Assembly: GCA_963735455.1 (NCBI GenBank)
Contig: CAVTKZ010000002.1
Coordinates: 1,488,001 to 1,552,000 of the forward strand
Length of the DNA stretch: 64,000 nt
From: Palsa-1033 sp963735455
GTDB lineage: Bacteria; Chloroflexota; Limnocylindria; Limnocylindrales; CSP1-4
Direction: 5' to 3'
Shown here: piece by piece, positions 1 through 8,352 of the stretch
How the letters are laid out: every line of letters starts with the position of its first letter
Position numbering within the stretch: position 1 is the first letter of the stretch
Made by a program: the position numbers and the translations under genes
Notes under the pieces: generated by a model
What the model was told of the DNA's origin: nothing
Database searches by the model: none
Seen by the model: the letters and a program-made list of their open reading frames with translations, nothing else

Positions 1-404
1 TCGGGCTGGTACGTCCAGAGGGGCCCGGCCGCGGGCCGCCGTTGAGCACGAAATCCGCCCGCACCGGTCGATCGAGGCTCCGACTGGGCGCCGTCGCATG
101 CCGCTTCGAGCCGTTTCGCCGTCAGCTAAGCATGGTGGTCATATTCGCGCGCTCAGCCCCCGGCGCGCAGCAGCACGTCGATCGACGCGGTCCTGGCGGC
201 ATGTTCGCCAAGGCTCCGGATATCAGCCACACGATTAGCATCGGCCCTTGAGGCTCCTCAGCGCACCGACTTCGGCCTCGGCAGGTGGCGTCGGCCACGA
301 GTCCGTGCGTGATCCGTCCGACATGCCTCCGCCAGTCGGCGGCGAACACACTCCTTGGCGCGCCCGCTAATCGTGGCACTGATCCGACGTACGTCAGACG
401 CCTC
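1..404. other. Left-edge stretch without a supportable gene
   Basis: No reading frame here shows a recognisable protein or sustained codon bias on either strand. A 10-base perfect palindrome (gacgtacgtc, 386-395) sits just past the stop codon of the PIN-domain gene; nothing further supports it as a regulatory site. A gene truncated by the window edge cannot be excluded. Confidence 0.5.
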
Positions 405-803
405 TCACCGCCGCAGCTCGTCGATCGACGCCGTCGCTACAACGCCTGCGACGCTCCTGGAGAGCTTGGCGTCGAGCGTGATCAGCGCGTCGCCCTGGAG
501 CTGAGTGAGGGCGACGTACTCGGCGTTGTAGGTCGAGGCCCAGCCGAGCCGGTCCGCGATCTCCCAGGCCCGCCGTCGGAGCACGCCGTCGCCAAGGAGC
601 CGGATCGGGAGCTTGTTGATCCAGGCCAGCCGGTTGCGCGCGACGTCAGCGCTGAGCTCGCCCCGCTGGACCGCTTCGTGAAGCGCGGACAGCACCTGCG
701 AGCGAAGGAGCGTCGGCGCCAGGAGCTGGTGTTCGGCCGGGATCGCCACCCCCGCCTTCGCCAGCTCGAGGACGGCGCTCGCGTCGACCACGAACCTGGT
801 CAC
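405..803 (-). CDS. PIN-domain protein, VapC-like (orphan)
   Basis: A 132-residue PIN-fold protein resembling VapC-type ribonuclease toxins. The start is the GTG at 803, one base after the flavoprotein stop codon, which gives the usual opening VDASAVLELA with the first catalytic aspartate. The second acidic position is amidated (LLRSQVLSAL, Q where E is usual). The third region reads TYNAEYVAL, with N where the canonical motif has D. The last aspartate (LITLDAKL) is kept. No antitoxin gene precedes it; the upstream genes are a flavoprotein and a small membrane protein, apparently in the same transcript. PIN fold is clear; ribonuclease activity and a toxin role are uncertain. Confidence 0.8.
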   Translation of the reverse strand: MTRFVVDASAVLELAKAGVAIPAEHQLLAPTLLRSQVLSALHEAVQRGELSADVARNRLAWINKLPIRLLGDGVLRRRAWEIADRLGWASTYNAEYVALTQLQGDALITLDAKLSRSVAGVVATASIDELRR

Positions 804-804
804 G

Positions 805-1665
805 CTACTCGTCGTCGTTGACGGCGGGGTCCACGCCCTCGGCGGCGGCCATCTTGGGCTCCTTGCCTTTCGGCCAGTAGAGCTCCTTGCGGATCGACTC
901 CTCAGGGAAGCCCAGGGCCTGGAACGTGGCATCGGCGTTCAGGATCATGTCGGGGTTGCCGCAGATGTAGGCGATCGCGTTGTCGGGGGTCAGGCCGAAC
1001 TCGCGGACGACCGGCTCGACGATCGACTCGACCCGGCCCAGCCTGCCCGTCCAGCCGGCATTCCGCGGATCGGCGGCCCTCGAGACCGAAGGCAGGTACG
1101 TGACCGGGAACGCCCCGTCGCGCTGCCAGCCCTCGACCAGGTCGCGATAGCCGAGCTCGTCCTGGTATGAGACGCCGTTCAGGAAGAGGGCCGGCCGCGG
1201 CGAGCCGTCGATGATCAGGGTCCGGATCATCGACACGAAGGGGGCGTTGCCGGTGCCTGACGAGATGAACAGGTGGGTCCGGGCATCGTCGGGCTGGAGC
1301 ATGAACTTGCCCTTGGGGCCGATCATCCGCATCCGGTGGCCGAGGGGCAACTCCCAGAGCAGGGGCGTGAACAGGCCGCCCTCGACGAGCCGGATATACA
1401 GCTCGTAGCCGTCGGCGGCGGTTCGCGGCGACGACGCCACGGAGTACGGTCGCTGGACCATCCGGCCGCCGGCCAGGACGCCGATCGTCATGTACTGGCC
1501 GGGCTCGAAGGGCACCGGCTCGGCGTCGAAGCGGATGGTGAAATAGGCCAGGCTGGACGTCTCGTCGGAACGCGCGACAAGGGTCGCGTTGTATTGCGGC
1601 GCGTCGGCCTCCACCTGGCCCGGATCGATCACGTCGAGCACCTCAGCCTCTGGCCGCAGCGGCAT
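805..1665 (-). CDS. Ferredoxin-NADP reductase-like FAD flavoprotein
   Basis: A 286-residue FAD/NAD(P)-binding oxidoreductase of the ferredoxin-NADP+ reductase superfamily, expected to move electrons between NADPH and a small iron-sulfur or flavin carrier in the cytoplasm. Visible motifs: the FAD-binding RPYSVASSP near residue 73, the pyrophosphate loop ISSGTGNAPFVSM near 134, and the C-terminal nucleotide motif YICGNPDMI near 233. Length and order fit bacterial Fpr-type reductases. The start ATG lies inside the end of a 34-codon membrane-protein gene (23-base overlap), suggesting coupled translation. Its electron-transfer partner is not apparent here. Confidence 0.85.
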   Translation of the reverse strand: MPLRPEAEVLDVIDPGQVEADAPQYNATLVARSDETSSLAYFTIRFDAEPVPFEPGQYMTIGVLAGGRMVQRPYSVASSPRTAADGYELYIRLVEGGLFTPLLWELPLGHRMRMIGPKGKFMLQPDDARTHLFISSGTGNAPFVSMIRTLIIDGSPRPALFLNGVSYQDELGYRDLVEGWQRDGAFPVTYLPSVSRAADPRNAGWTGRLGRVESIVEPVVREFGLTPDNAIAYICGNPDMILNADATFQALGFPEESIRKELYWPKGKEPKMAAAEGVDPAVNDDE

Positions 1666-1747
1666 AGACCCAGGCCCCGGCCGCGATCCCGACGAATGCC
1701 GCGATCGCCAGCCAGGGCGGCGCGGAGCGGTTCGGCGTGGTGATCAT
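1643..1747 (-). CDS. Small single-helix membrane protein (34 aa)
   Basis: A short frame starting at ATG 1747, seven bases after the glyS stop, and ending TGA at 1643. It encodes a short polar N-terminus (MITTPNRSAPP), one hydrophobic segment of about 20 residues (WLAIAAFVGIAAGAWVYAAA) and the tail RG. This is the profile of a one-pass membrane peptide. Its end overlaps the flavoprotein start by 23 bases, so the two may be translationally coupled and the peptide could anchor or assist the reductase. No Shine-Dalgarno sequence is obvious. I do not recognise the family. Confidence 0.5.
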   Translation of the reverse strand: MITTPNRSAPPWLAIAAFVGIAAGAWVYAAAARG

Positions 1748-1754
1748 CGGGCGC

Positions 1755-3194
1755 TCAGGGCCGGACCGCGGCCAGGCGCTCGAGGATCACCCGCTTGACC
1801 TGGTCGACGCCGACTCGCTCCTGGGTCATCGAATCACGGTCGCGGATCGTAACCGCGCCGTCCTCCAGCGAGTCGACATCGACCGTCACGCAGAACGGCG
1901 TGCCGATCTCGTCCTGGCGCCGGTAGAGCTTGCCGATCGCGGCCGTGTCGTCGTAGACGGCCATCACGTCGCGCTTCAGGTCGTCCTTGATCCGGTGGCA
2001 CAGCTCGACGATCTCGGGCCGCTTCTTGAGCAGGGGCAGGACGGCCACCTTGTAGGGCGCCAGGTCCGGGTGGAGGGCCAGCGAGACGCGGGTCTCGCCC
2101 TTGACCTCCTCCTCGCGATAGGCATCGATCAGGAAGGTGAATGCCGCCCGGTCGGCGCCGGCCGCCGTCTCGACGATCCAGGGGATGTAGTGCTCCTCGG
2201 TCGCTGGGTCGAAGTACTCCAGGTTCTGGCCCGAGGCGGCGGCGTGACGCGACAGGTCGAAGTCGCCCCGGTTGTGGACGCCCTCGAGCTCCTTCCAGCC
2301 GAACGGGAAGCGGTACTCGATGTCGATCGCCTTCTTGGCGTAGTGGGCGAGCTCGTCCGGGGCATGCTCCCGGAAGCGGAGCCGGGCCGGGGTCACGCCG
2401 TAGGCCTCGTACCACGCCCGGCGACGGGGCAGCCAGTCCTCGAATGCGGCGGCCGCGGGCGGGCCGCCGGGGGCCACGAAGTACTGCATCTCCATCTGCT
2501 CGAACTCGCGCATCCGGAACACGAAGTTGCCCGGGCTGATCTCGTTCCGGAAGCTCTTGCCGATCTGGGCGATCCCGAAGGGGATCTTCTTGCGGCTCGA
2601 TTCGCGGACGTTCTTGAAGTTGACGTACGAGCCCTGGGCCGTCTCGGGCCGGAAGTAGACGATCGAGCCCTCGTCCTGGACGGGGCCCATGTAGCTCTGG
2701 AACATCAGGTTGAACTGGCGCGGCGGCGAGAGCGGGCCGCCATCGTTGGGGCAGACGAGGTGGAAGCGGGCGATCACGCCCGGGTCGGCCAGGTCGCTGA
2801 CCGTCAGCGCCTCGGCCCCGGGAAGCTCGTCGAGGCGGTAGCGCCGGTGGCAGCTGGCGCATTCGACGAGCGGGTCGGAGAACGAGCCGACGTGGCCCGA
2901 GGTGACCCACACCTGGGGATGCATCAGGATCCCGGCATCCAGGCCGACGATGTCGTCGCGCTCCTGGACCATCGCCCGCCACCAGGCCCGCTTGACGTTG
3001 TTCTTGAGCTCGACGCCGAGCGGCCCGTAGTCCCACACGGCGTTGATCCCGCCGTAGATCTCCGAGCTGGGGAAGACGAAGCCGCGCCGCTTGCTGAGCG
3101 ATACGATCGTCTCGAGGCTGGCGATCGACGGGGCGACCCCATCCGGGTCGGCGGCGTTCGATTTGGACGCCTGCACGTCCGCGGTCTCGGTCAC
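1755..3194 (-). CDS. glyS: Glycyl-tRNA synthetase, homodimeric type
   Basis: Class II aminoacyl-tRNA synthetase of the single-chain alpha2 type; it charges tRNA-Gly with glycine using ATP. 479 residues, normal for the family. Visible: the N-terminal block RRGFVFPSSEIYGG, class II motif 2 region FRNEISPGNFVFRMREFEQ near 210, the motif 3 element GADRAAFTFLIDAY near 343, and a C-terminal anticodon-binding domain starting at HPDLAPYKVAVLPLL. A cysteine cluster (CASCHRRY ... CPNDGG) near 135 may bind zinc. The start is GTG 3194, with a TAGACT hexamer six bases upstream and no Shine-Dalgarno sequence, so a leaderless transcript is possible. Confidence 0.95.
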   Translation of the reverse strand: MTETADVQASKSNAADPDGVAPSIASLETIVSLSKRRGFVFPSSEIYGGINAVWDYGPLGVELKNNVKRAWWRAMVQERDDIVGLDAGILMHPQVWVTSGHVGSFSDPLVECASCHRRYRLDELPGAEALTVSDLADPGVIARFHLVCPNDGGPLSPPRQFNLMFQSYMGPVQDEGSIVYFRPETAQGSYVNFKNVRESSRKKIPFGIAQIGKSFRNEISPGNFVFRMREFEQMEMQYFVAPGGPPAAAAFEDWLPRRRAWYEAYGVTPARLRFREHAPDELAHYAKKAIDIEYRFPFGWKELEGVHNRGDFDLSRHAAASGQNLEYFDPATEEHYIPWIVETAAGADRAAFTFLIDAYREEEVKGETRVSLALHPDLAPYKVAVLPLLKKRPEIVELCHRIKDDLKRDVMAVYDDTAAIGKLYRRQDEIGTPFCVTVDVDSLEDGAVTIRDRDSMTQERVGVDQVKRVILERLAAVRP

Positions 3195-3206
3195 CCCCCG
3201 AGTCTA
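3195..3206 (-). promoter_or_regulatory. Candidate leaderless -10 element for glyS
   Basis: On the minus strand TAGACT (3206-3201) is separated by six bases from the glyS GTG at 3194 and overlaps the stop codon of the upstream gene. The same TAnnnT-N6-start layout recurs before recO, tsaE and the GlmL-like gene. No -35 box is visible. Confidence 0.4.
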
Positions 3207-3638
3207 GCCGAGCCGCAGGCGGGTGGGCCGGATCCGGATCGGGTCGGGATAGTCGCGCGAGAATGATTCGGGCGTCCAGCCGTAGCCCTTGATCATCCCG
3301 CCGTACTTGGCCAGGTAGGCCGGAATGGCCGACGCCGGCGGAGCCCCGGGATCGATCCGGGCCACGGCCTCGAAGGTGACGATCTCGTCGCCCTGCGCGT
3401 CGCTGTTGAGGTGGATCGAGACGTTGCCGTTGGCGGCCACGTTCCGGCCCCGCGGTGCCCCGGCCCGGCTGAAGACCAGGAACTCACCGTCGGTCCACAG
3501 GAACCAGACGGCCGAGCTCTGCGGGCGGCCATCGGCGCTGACGGTCGTCAGCCAGGCGATCAGCTCGGTCTCGAGCCGCCCGATCACGGCCCGGCCGGCA
3601 TCGGTCGAGGGATCGGGCAGGGGCCCGGGCGAGGTCAT
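3204..3638 (-). CDS. Pyridoxamine 5'-phosphate oxidase-like split-barrel protein
   Basis: A 144-residue flavin/F420-binding split-barrel protein. The core LIAWLTTVSADGRPQSSAVW followed by WTDGEFLVFSR and NVAANGNVSIHL is the typical strand pattern of PPOX-class oxidoreductases, several of which use cofactor F420 rather than FMN. The C-terminal YLAKYGGMIKGYGW and RIRPTRLRL blocks fit the F420-dependent subgroup best. Substrate unknown. The ATG at 3638 overlaps the recO stop (ATGA), so the gene is in the recO transcript. The fold is confident; the cofactor is an inference. Confidence 0.75.
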   Translation of the reverse strand: MTSPGPLPDPSTDAGRAVIGRLETELIAWLTTVSADGRPQSSAVWFLWTDGEFLVFSRAGAPRGRNVAANGNVSIHLNSDAQGDEIVTFEAVARIDPGAPPASAIPAYLAKYGGMIKGYGWTPESFSRDYPDPIRIRPTRLRLG

Positions 3639-4456
3639 GGGTGGGTCTCCACGGGCTGGCGGGCGGCGAGGGGCGGCGTGGCCGGTCGCCCGGCGGGACC
3701 AGCTCGAACCAGGTCGAGGAAGGGCAGCGAGCGGGCGTCGCGCTCGAGGCTGACCCGGACAAAGTCGCGCATCGCCGCCTCGACCTCGCGCTCGACCAGG
3801 ACGGGGACCCGGAGGGCCGCCAGGGCGGCGATGTCCAGGCGCTGGTAGGCCTTCAGCAGCTTCAGGCCGTCGAGGCTGAGGCCGGCCCGCTCGGACGGCG
3901 GGCCCTGCTCGCGCTGGCACAGGACCCCGCCCAGCGGCGGCACCCAGCGGAACGTGTCGCCCGGCTCGAGCATCCGGTCGCATTCGACGCAGCGGTCGAC
4001 CTCGGGCCGCATCCCCAGCTCGTCGGTCAGGTGCATCTCGAACCAGCGCGCCACCCGGCCCGGTTGCATCCCCGCGTCGAGCAGCTCGTAGGCCCGCTTG
4101 AGGAGGGTGTAGATCGGCTCGGCCGGATGGCGCTCCTCGAGCGAGCGGTCGGCCAGCTCGGCCAGGTACCAGGCGGTTGCGGTCGATTCGAGAGAGTCCC
4201 GCAGGGCCAGCCAGGCATGCCCGACGCTGACCTGGGTGACCACGTCGAACGTCCGGCCATGGGCCAGCTGCAGGCGCAGCTCGGCAAACGGCTCGACGCT
4301 GCCGCCCAGCCGGCTGGTCGGCCGGCGGACGCCCTTGGCGATCACCTTGACCTTGCCCTCGCCAGGCGTGATCAGGGTCAGGACCCGGTCGGCCTCGCCC
4401 AGGTCGAAGCGCGACAGGACGATCGCGTCGGTCGACCAGAGGCGCTTGATGGGCAT
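3635..4456 (-). CDS. recO: DNA repair protein RecO
   Basis: RecO loads RecA onto SSB-coated single-stranded DNA in the RecFOR pathway of gap and break repair. 273 residues from the ATG at 4456. The N-terminal OB-fold shows LWSTDAIVLSRFDLGEADRV and ITPGEGKVKVIAKGVRRPTS; the helical C-terminal domain carries a zinc-site-like CVECDRML with a further cysteine in GVLCQREQ, one fewer than the usual four-cysteine knuckle. A TACCGT hexamer ends six bases before the ATG and no Shine-Dalgarno sequence is present. It overlaps the split-barrel gene by four bases. Confidence 0.9.
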   Translation of the reverse strand: MPIKRLWSTDAIVLSRFDLGEADRVLTLITPGEGKVKVIAKGVRRPTSRLGGSVEPFAELRLQLAHGRTFDVVTQVSVGHAWLALRDSLESTATAWYLAELADRSLEERHPAEPIYTLLKRAYELLDAGMQPGRVARWFEMHLTDELGMRPEVDRCVECDRMLEPGDTFRWVPPLGGVLCQREQGPPSERAGLSLDGLKLLKAYQRLDIAALAALRVPVLVEREVEAAMRDFVRVSLERDARSLPFLDLVRAGPAGRPATPPLAARQPVETHP

Positions 4457-4468
4457 GCCGTCACGGTA
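4457..4468 (-). promoter_or_regulatory. Candidate leaderless -10 element for recO
   Basis: Minus-strand TACCGT (4468-4463), preceded by TGC, lies exactly six bases from the recO ATG. This matches the layout before glyS, tsaE and the GlmL-like gene. It forms one half of a divergent promoter region with the prenyl synthase. Confidence 0.4.
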
Positions 4469-4532
4469 GCATCGGCGGGCCTCGAGCGGCGGCCGGAGCC
4501 AACCCGCTACCGGGAGCGTGCAGGTTTGCGTG

Positions 4533-4547
4533 TACACTCGTCGGGCG
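4533..4547 (+). promoter_or_regulatory. Candidate -10 element for the prenyl synthase
   Basis: TACACT at 4533-4538 lies nine bases before the ATG at 4548, so transcription would begin at or within a few bases of the start codon. No Shine-Dalgarno sequence or convincing -35 box precedes it. Confidence 0.35.
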
Positions 4548-5570
4548 ATGAGAGCGACCAGCCCAGGGCTCGATCCAGCCATCCTGATCGCCGCCACCGA
4601 GGACGAGATCCTGCGCCTGGTCGGCGACCAGGACGCGTCCACCCGAGGGCTGTACGAGATGGTCCGCTACCACCTCGGCCTGGACGGCAGCGGCTCGGCC
4701 GGCAAGCGGATGCGGCCCCTCCTGGGATTGCTCGCCTACGCCTCGATCACCGGCGAGTACGAGCCGGCCCTGCCCGGCGCGGCGGCCGTCGAGCTGGGCC
4801 ACAACTTCAGCCTGATCCATGACGATATCGAGGATGCCGACGTGGAGCGCCGCCACCGGCCGACGCTCTGGTCGCTGCACGGGATCCCCCAGGCGATCAA
4901 CACCGGCGACGCGGTCTTCGTCCTCAGCCGGATCGCCCTCCACCGGTTGACCGAGCTGGGCTTCAGCGACACGAAGGTCCTCCGGCTGATGCGCCTGTAC
5001 GACGAGACCTGCCTGGCCCTGTGCGAGGGCCAATACATCGACATCTGGACCTCGGCCCACGACGACCCGATGACGGTCGAGCTGTACTTCGACATGATCG
5101 GGCGCAAGACCGCCGCCCTGATCTCGGCCGCAATCGAGGCCGGGGCGCTGCTGGCCACCGACGACGAGGCCGTGATCGCCCGCTACCGGGCCTTCGGCTG
5201 GGCCCTCGGCCTGGCCTTCCAGCTCAACGACGACCTGCTCGGGATCTGGGGCGCCCAGCAGGCGACCGGCAAGGAGCCCTCGGACCTGGCCCGCCACAAG
5301 AAAACGCTGCCCGTGCTCTACGCCCTGCAGAACGGCTCGGCCGACGAGCGCAAGCGGCTGACGACGCTGTACGCCACGTCGATACCCAGCCCGGCCGAGG
5401 TCGGCGAGGCGGTCGCGATCCTCGAGCGGACCGGCGCCCGCGACTACACCCGCGACCAGGCTCGGCGCTACCGCGACGAGGCGCTGGCCGAGCTCGACGC
5501 GGCAGGCACGGTCGAGCCCGTCGCCCGTGAGCGCCTGGAGGGGATCATCCGCTCGGTGATCAGCGCCTAG
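4548..5570 (+). CDS. Polyprenyl (geranylgeranyl/farnesyl) diphosphate synthase
   Basis: Trans-isoprenyl diphosphate synthase that elongates allylic diphosphates with isopentenyl diphosphate, feeding carotenoid, quinone or undecaprenyl synthesis. 340 residues from ATG 4548. The first aspartate-rich motif is LIHDDIEDADVERRHRPTLW near residue 92; the second is QLNDDLLGIWG near 223, followed by KKTLPVLYAL. It is the only confident plus-strand protein gene in the window, divergent from recO and convergent with the CBS protein gene 12 bases away. A longer start at 4518 is possible but adds no conserved sequence. Product chain length cannot be judged by eye. Confidence 0.9.
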   Translation: MRATSPGLDPAILIAATEDEILRLVGDQDASTRGLYEMVRYHLGLDGSGSAGKRMRPLLGLLAYASITGEYEPALPGAAAVELGHNFSLIHDDIEDADVERRHRPTLWSLHGIPQAINTGDAVFVLSRIALHRLTELGFSDTKVLRLMRLYDETCLALCEGQYIDIWTSAHDDPMTVELYFDMIGRKTAALISAAIEAGALLATDDEAVIARYRAFGWALGLAFQLNDDLLGIWGAQQATGKEPSDLARHKKTLPVLYALQNGSADERKRLTTLYATSIPSPAEVGEAVAILERTGARDYTRDQARRYRDEALAELDAAGTVEPVARERLEGIIRSVISA

Positions 5571-5582
5571 GCCGACCGATCC

Positions 5583-6914
5583 TCAGCGATCGTCCTCGTC
5601 ACGGCCGGGGTCATCGTCCGGGTCGCGCTGCCGGACGGCCAGGACCTTGCCCACCCGCCGCCCGTCGGTCGTCTCCACGGTCAGCTTGAGCCCGTCGAGG
5701 CGGACCTCGTCGCCCGGCCGGGGCACGTGGCCAAGGCGGTGGAAGATCAGGCCACCGACCGTGTCGTACTCGTCCTCGTCCTCGAGCGGGATCGAGATGT
5801 CAAACGTCTCGCCCAGCTCGTCGACGTCGACCCGGCCATCGATCCGGGCCTCGTCGGGCGACAGCCGGACGATCATCGGCTCCTCGACGTCGTACTCATC
5901 CTGGATCTCGCCGACGATCTCCTCGAGGAGGTCCTCGATCGTCAGCAGGCCGGCCGTCCCGCCGTATTCGTCGAGGACGATCGCGATGTGGACCTTGCGC
6001 CGCTGGAACTCGTGGAGGAGGTCGTCGATCGACATCGATTCCGGCACGAAGAGGGGGGTCCGGAGGAGCGAGCGGACCGTCGGCCGGGCGTCCGGCTCGA
6101 CCTTCAGGACGGGCAGCAGGTCCTTGGCGTAGACGATCCCGATCACGCCGTCGATCGACTCCTCGTAGACCGGCACCCGGCTGTGGCCCTCCTCGACGAT
6201 CAGGTCGATCGCCTCGTCCAGGGTGGCCGACACGGGCAGGGCGACGATCGCGATCCGGGGGACCATCACCTCGTGCAGGCGGCGATCGCCGAGCTCGATC
6301 ACGGCGTTGATCATCTGCTCCTCTTCGGCCTCGAGGATGCCCTGCTCGCCGCCGCGCTCGACGATCAGCTTGAGCTCCTCGGCGGTCATCTGGGCATCGC
6401 TCGACATGCTCACCCCGAGGACCTTGGTGACGGCGCTCGTGACCCGGGTCAGGAACCACACGATCGGGCCCAGGACCCGGGCGATCCATTCGACCGGCCC
6501 GGCGACGAGCATCGACAGGCGCTCGGCATAGGCCAGCCCGATCGACTTCGGGACGAGCTCGCCGAAGACGATCGTGAACAGGGCCAGCAGGACGGTCACG
6601 ATCAGCAGGGCAATCCCGGCCGAGTTGGTGCCGAGCACGGGGCTCATGGCGTTGGCCAGCTCGCCGCTCAGGTTGACCGCCGCGTAGGCCGAGGCGAAGA
6701 AGCCCAGGACGGTCAGCCCGAGCTGGACGACGGCCAGGAACCGGCCCGGGTCGTCCTTCAGCCGGCGCACCCGGCGGGCCTGGCGATTGCCGTCCTCCGA
6801 GAGCTGGTCGAGGCGGCTCCGGCGGATCGAGATGATCGAGATCTCGGCCGACACGAAGAAGCCCTCGAGGAGCGTCAGGACCAGGATCACGAGGAGCTGC
6901 AGGAGGATGGTCAT
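5583..6914 (-). CDS. CorC/HlyC-type membrane protein with CBS domains (hemolysin family)
   Basis: 443-residue inner-membrane protein with the DUF21-CBS-CBS-CorC architecture, a family linked to Mg2+/Co2+ efflux or transport rather than haemolysis. The N-terminal DUF21 region has several hydrophobic helices (from ILLQLLVILVLTLLEGFFVS at residue 3; LFTIVFGELVPKSIGL near 115). The CBS pair includes MVPRIAIVALPVSATLDEAI and GVIGIVYAKDLLPVLK; then IVLDEYGGTAGLLTIEDLLE and a C-terminal CorC/HlyC domain ending in KVLAVRQ. The acidic C-terminus (DPDDDPGRDEDDR) is unremarkable. It overlaps glmU by four bases (ATGA) and is last in its operon. Confidence 0.9.
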   Translation of the reverse strand: MTILLQLLVILVLTLLEGFFVSAEISIISIRRSRLDQLSEDGNRQARRVRRLKDDPGRFLAVVQLGLTVLGFFASAYAAVNLSGELANAMSPVLGTNSAGIALLIVTVLLALFTIVFGELVPKSIGLAYAERLSMLVAGPVEWIARVLGPIVWFLTRVTSAVTKVLGVSMSSDAQMTAEELKLIVERGGEQGILEAEEEQMINAVIELGDRRLHEVMVPRIAIVALPVSATLDEAIDLIVEEGHSRVPVYEESIDGVIGIVYAKDLLPVLKVEPDARPTVRSLLRTPLFVPESMSIDDLLHEFQRRKVHIAIVLDEYGGTAGLLTIEDLLEEIVGEIQDEYDVEEPMIVRLSPDEARIDGRVDVDELGETFDISIPLEDEDEYDTVGGLIFHRLGHVPRPGDEVRLDGLKLTVETTDGRRVGKVLAVRQRDPDDDPGRDEDDR

Positions 6915-8305
6915 CCCGGCGGCGGGTCCTCGGGCTCCGGCCGCGGGTCACGCAGCCGGGCGGGCACGCCAACCGCCAGCTTGCCCGCCGGCACGTCACG
7001 GTTGACCACCGCGCCGGCGCCGGTCCGGGCGCCGGGGCCGATCTCGACCGGCGCGATCAGCATGGTGTCGACGCCGATGAACGCGTCGGCTCCGATCGTC
7101 GTCCGCTTCTTGCGCTTGCCGTCGTAGTTGGCGGTGATCGTGCCCGCCCCGATGTTCGTCCGGGCGCCGACGTGGGCGTCGCCCAGGTAGCTCATGTGGT
7201 GCTGTTGGACACCCGGGTCGAGCCGGCTGTTCTTGACTTCGGCGTAGTTGCCCAGCTTGGAGCCGGTGCCGATCGAGCTGCCCGGCCGGAGGTGGGCGAA
7301 CGGGCCGATCTGGACGGCATCCTCGACCTCCGATGATTCGAGGACGCTGGCCACGATCCGGCAGTCCCGGCCGACGACGGTATCGACCAGCTGGCTGCCC
7401 ATCCCGATCACGGTCCCGGCCCCGACCCGGGTCGAGCCGCGCAGGCGGACATTGGGCTCGAGGGTGACATCGGCCTCGAGGACGACCGAGGCGTCGACAT
7501 AGGCCGTCGTCGGATCGTGCATCGTGACCCCGGCCAGGAGGTGGCCTTCGTTGATCCGGGCCTGCAGCGCGAAGGTCGCCTCGGCCAGCTCGGCCCGGTC
7601 ATTGATCCCGTCCAGGGTTCCGTCGTCGGCGACCTGGATCGAGCCGACGGCCCGGCCATCGGCCCGGGCCAGGGCGACCAGGTCGGTGATGTAGATCTCG
7701 CCGGTCACCGCCGACGGCCGCAGGTCGGCCAGCCGGGCCCCGACCCAGGCGGCGTCGAAGGCGTACAGCCCGCTGTTGACCTCCTCGATCTCGAGCTCGT
7801 CTGCCGAGGCGTCCTTGGCCTCGACGATCCGCTCGATCTCGCCGTCGTCGTCGCGGACCACCCGTCCCAGCCGCCCCGGGTCGGCCGTGATCACGCTGAT
7901 CAGTGACACCGCGGCAGCCGAGGCGCGGTGGGCAGCGAGGAGGGCATCGAGCAGGTCGGCCTCGACCAGGGGCACGTCGCCGGACAGGACCAGGAGCTCA
8001 GCGGCGGGCGAGCCGTCGAGCGCGGCCAGGCCGGCGGCGAGGGCGTCGCCGGTGCCCCGCGGCTCGGCCTGGCGGGCGGTGTCCGCCCGGCCGGCGACGG
8101 CGTCGCGGACCGACTCGACCGCCGGCGACCAGACCACCAGCGGCCGGCCGCCGGTGGCCGCTTCGGCCGTGTCGAGGACGTACTCGATCAGGGGCCGGCC
8201 GCAGATCGGATGGAGGACCTTGGGCAGGCGGGACTTCATACGCGTGCCGAGCCCCGCGGCCAGGACGATCGCCCGTGTGCGCGCGAGCTTCGGTTGGGGT
8301 GTCAT
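6911..8305 (-). CDS. glmU: Bifunctional GlmU: GlcN-1-P acetyltransferase / GlcNAc-1-P uridyltransferase
   Basis: Makes UDP-N-acetylglucosamine for the cell envelope: acetylates glucosamine-1-phosphate, then transfers UMP. 464 residues. The N-terminal pyrophosphorylase has VLAAGLGTRMKSRLPKVLHP; the C-terminal left-handed beta helix shows the hexapeptide series (VRLRGSTRVGAGTVIGMGS), LGNYAEVKNS, and the acetyltransferase histidine region HHMSYLGDAHVGARTNIGAG. The substrate-making enzymes GlmM and GlmS are encoded about 13 kb upstream on the same strand. A TACGCT hexamer lies 11 bases before the ATG in the 47-base gap after ridA, so a local promoter is possible. Confidence 0.96.
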   Translation of the reverse strand: MTPQPKLARTRAIVLAAGLGTRMKSRLPKVLHPICGRPLIEYVLDTAEAATGGRPLVVWSPAVESVRDAVAGRADTARQAEPRGTGDALAAGLAALDGSPAAELLVLSGDVPLVEADLLDALLAAHRASAAAVSLISVITADPGRLGRVVRDDDGEIERIVEAKDASADELEIEEVNSGLYAFDAAWVGARLADLRPSAVTGEIYITDLVALARADGRAVGSIQVADDGTLDGINDRAELAEATFALQARINEGHLLAGVTMHDPTTAYVDASVVLEADVTLEPNVRLRGSTRVGAGTVIGMGSQLVDTVVGRDCRIVASVLESSEVEDAVQIGPFAHLRPGSSIGTGSKLGNYAEVKNSRLDPGVQQHHMSYLGDAHVGARTNIGAGTITANYDGKRKKRTTIGADAFIGVDTMLIAPVEIGPGARTGAGAVVNRDVPAGKLAVGVPARLRDPRPEPEDPPPG

Positions 8306-8352
8306 GCGTTGGGCGGAGCGTAGGGGCCGCCGCGCGGGGGTGTCAACGTCGC

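Noticed and set aside
235..324. Short minus-strand frame MSDGSRTDSWPTPPAEAEVG... in the left gene-free stretch
   Set aside because: Its only Shine-Dalgarno-like sequence is too close to the ATG, and the composition is not gene-like; about 29 codons without other support.
386..395. Palindrome gacgtacgtc as a possible operator
   Set aside because: Ten bases, downstream of the PIN gene, with no second copy near a promoter.
4518..4547. Upstream GTG/ATG-like start for the prenyl synthase (MQVCVYTRRA...)
   Set aside because: It would read through the putative -10 element and adds no conserved residues.
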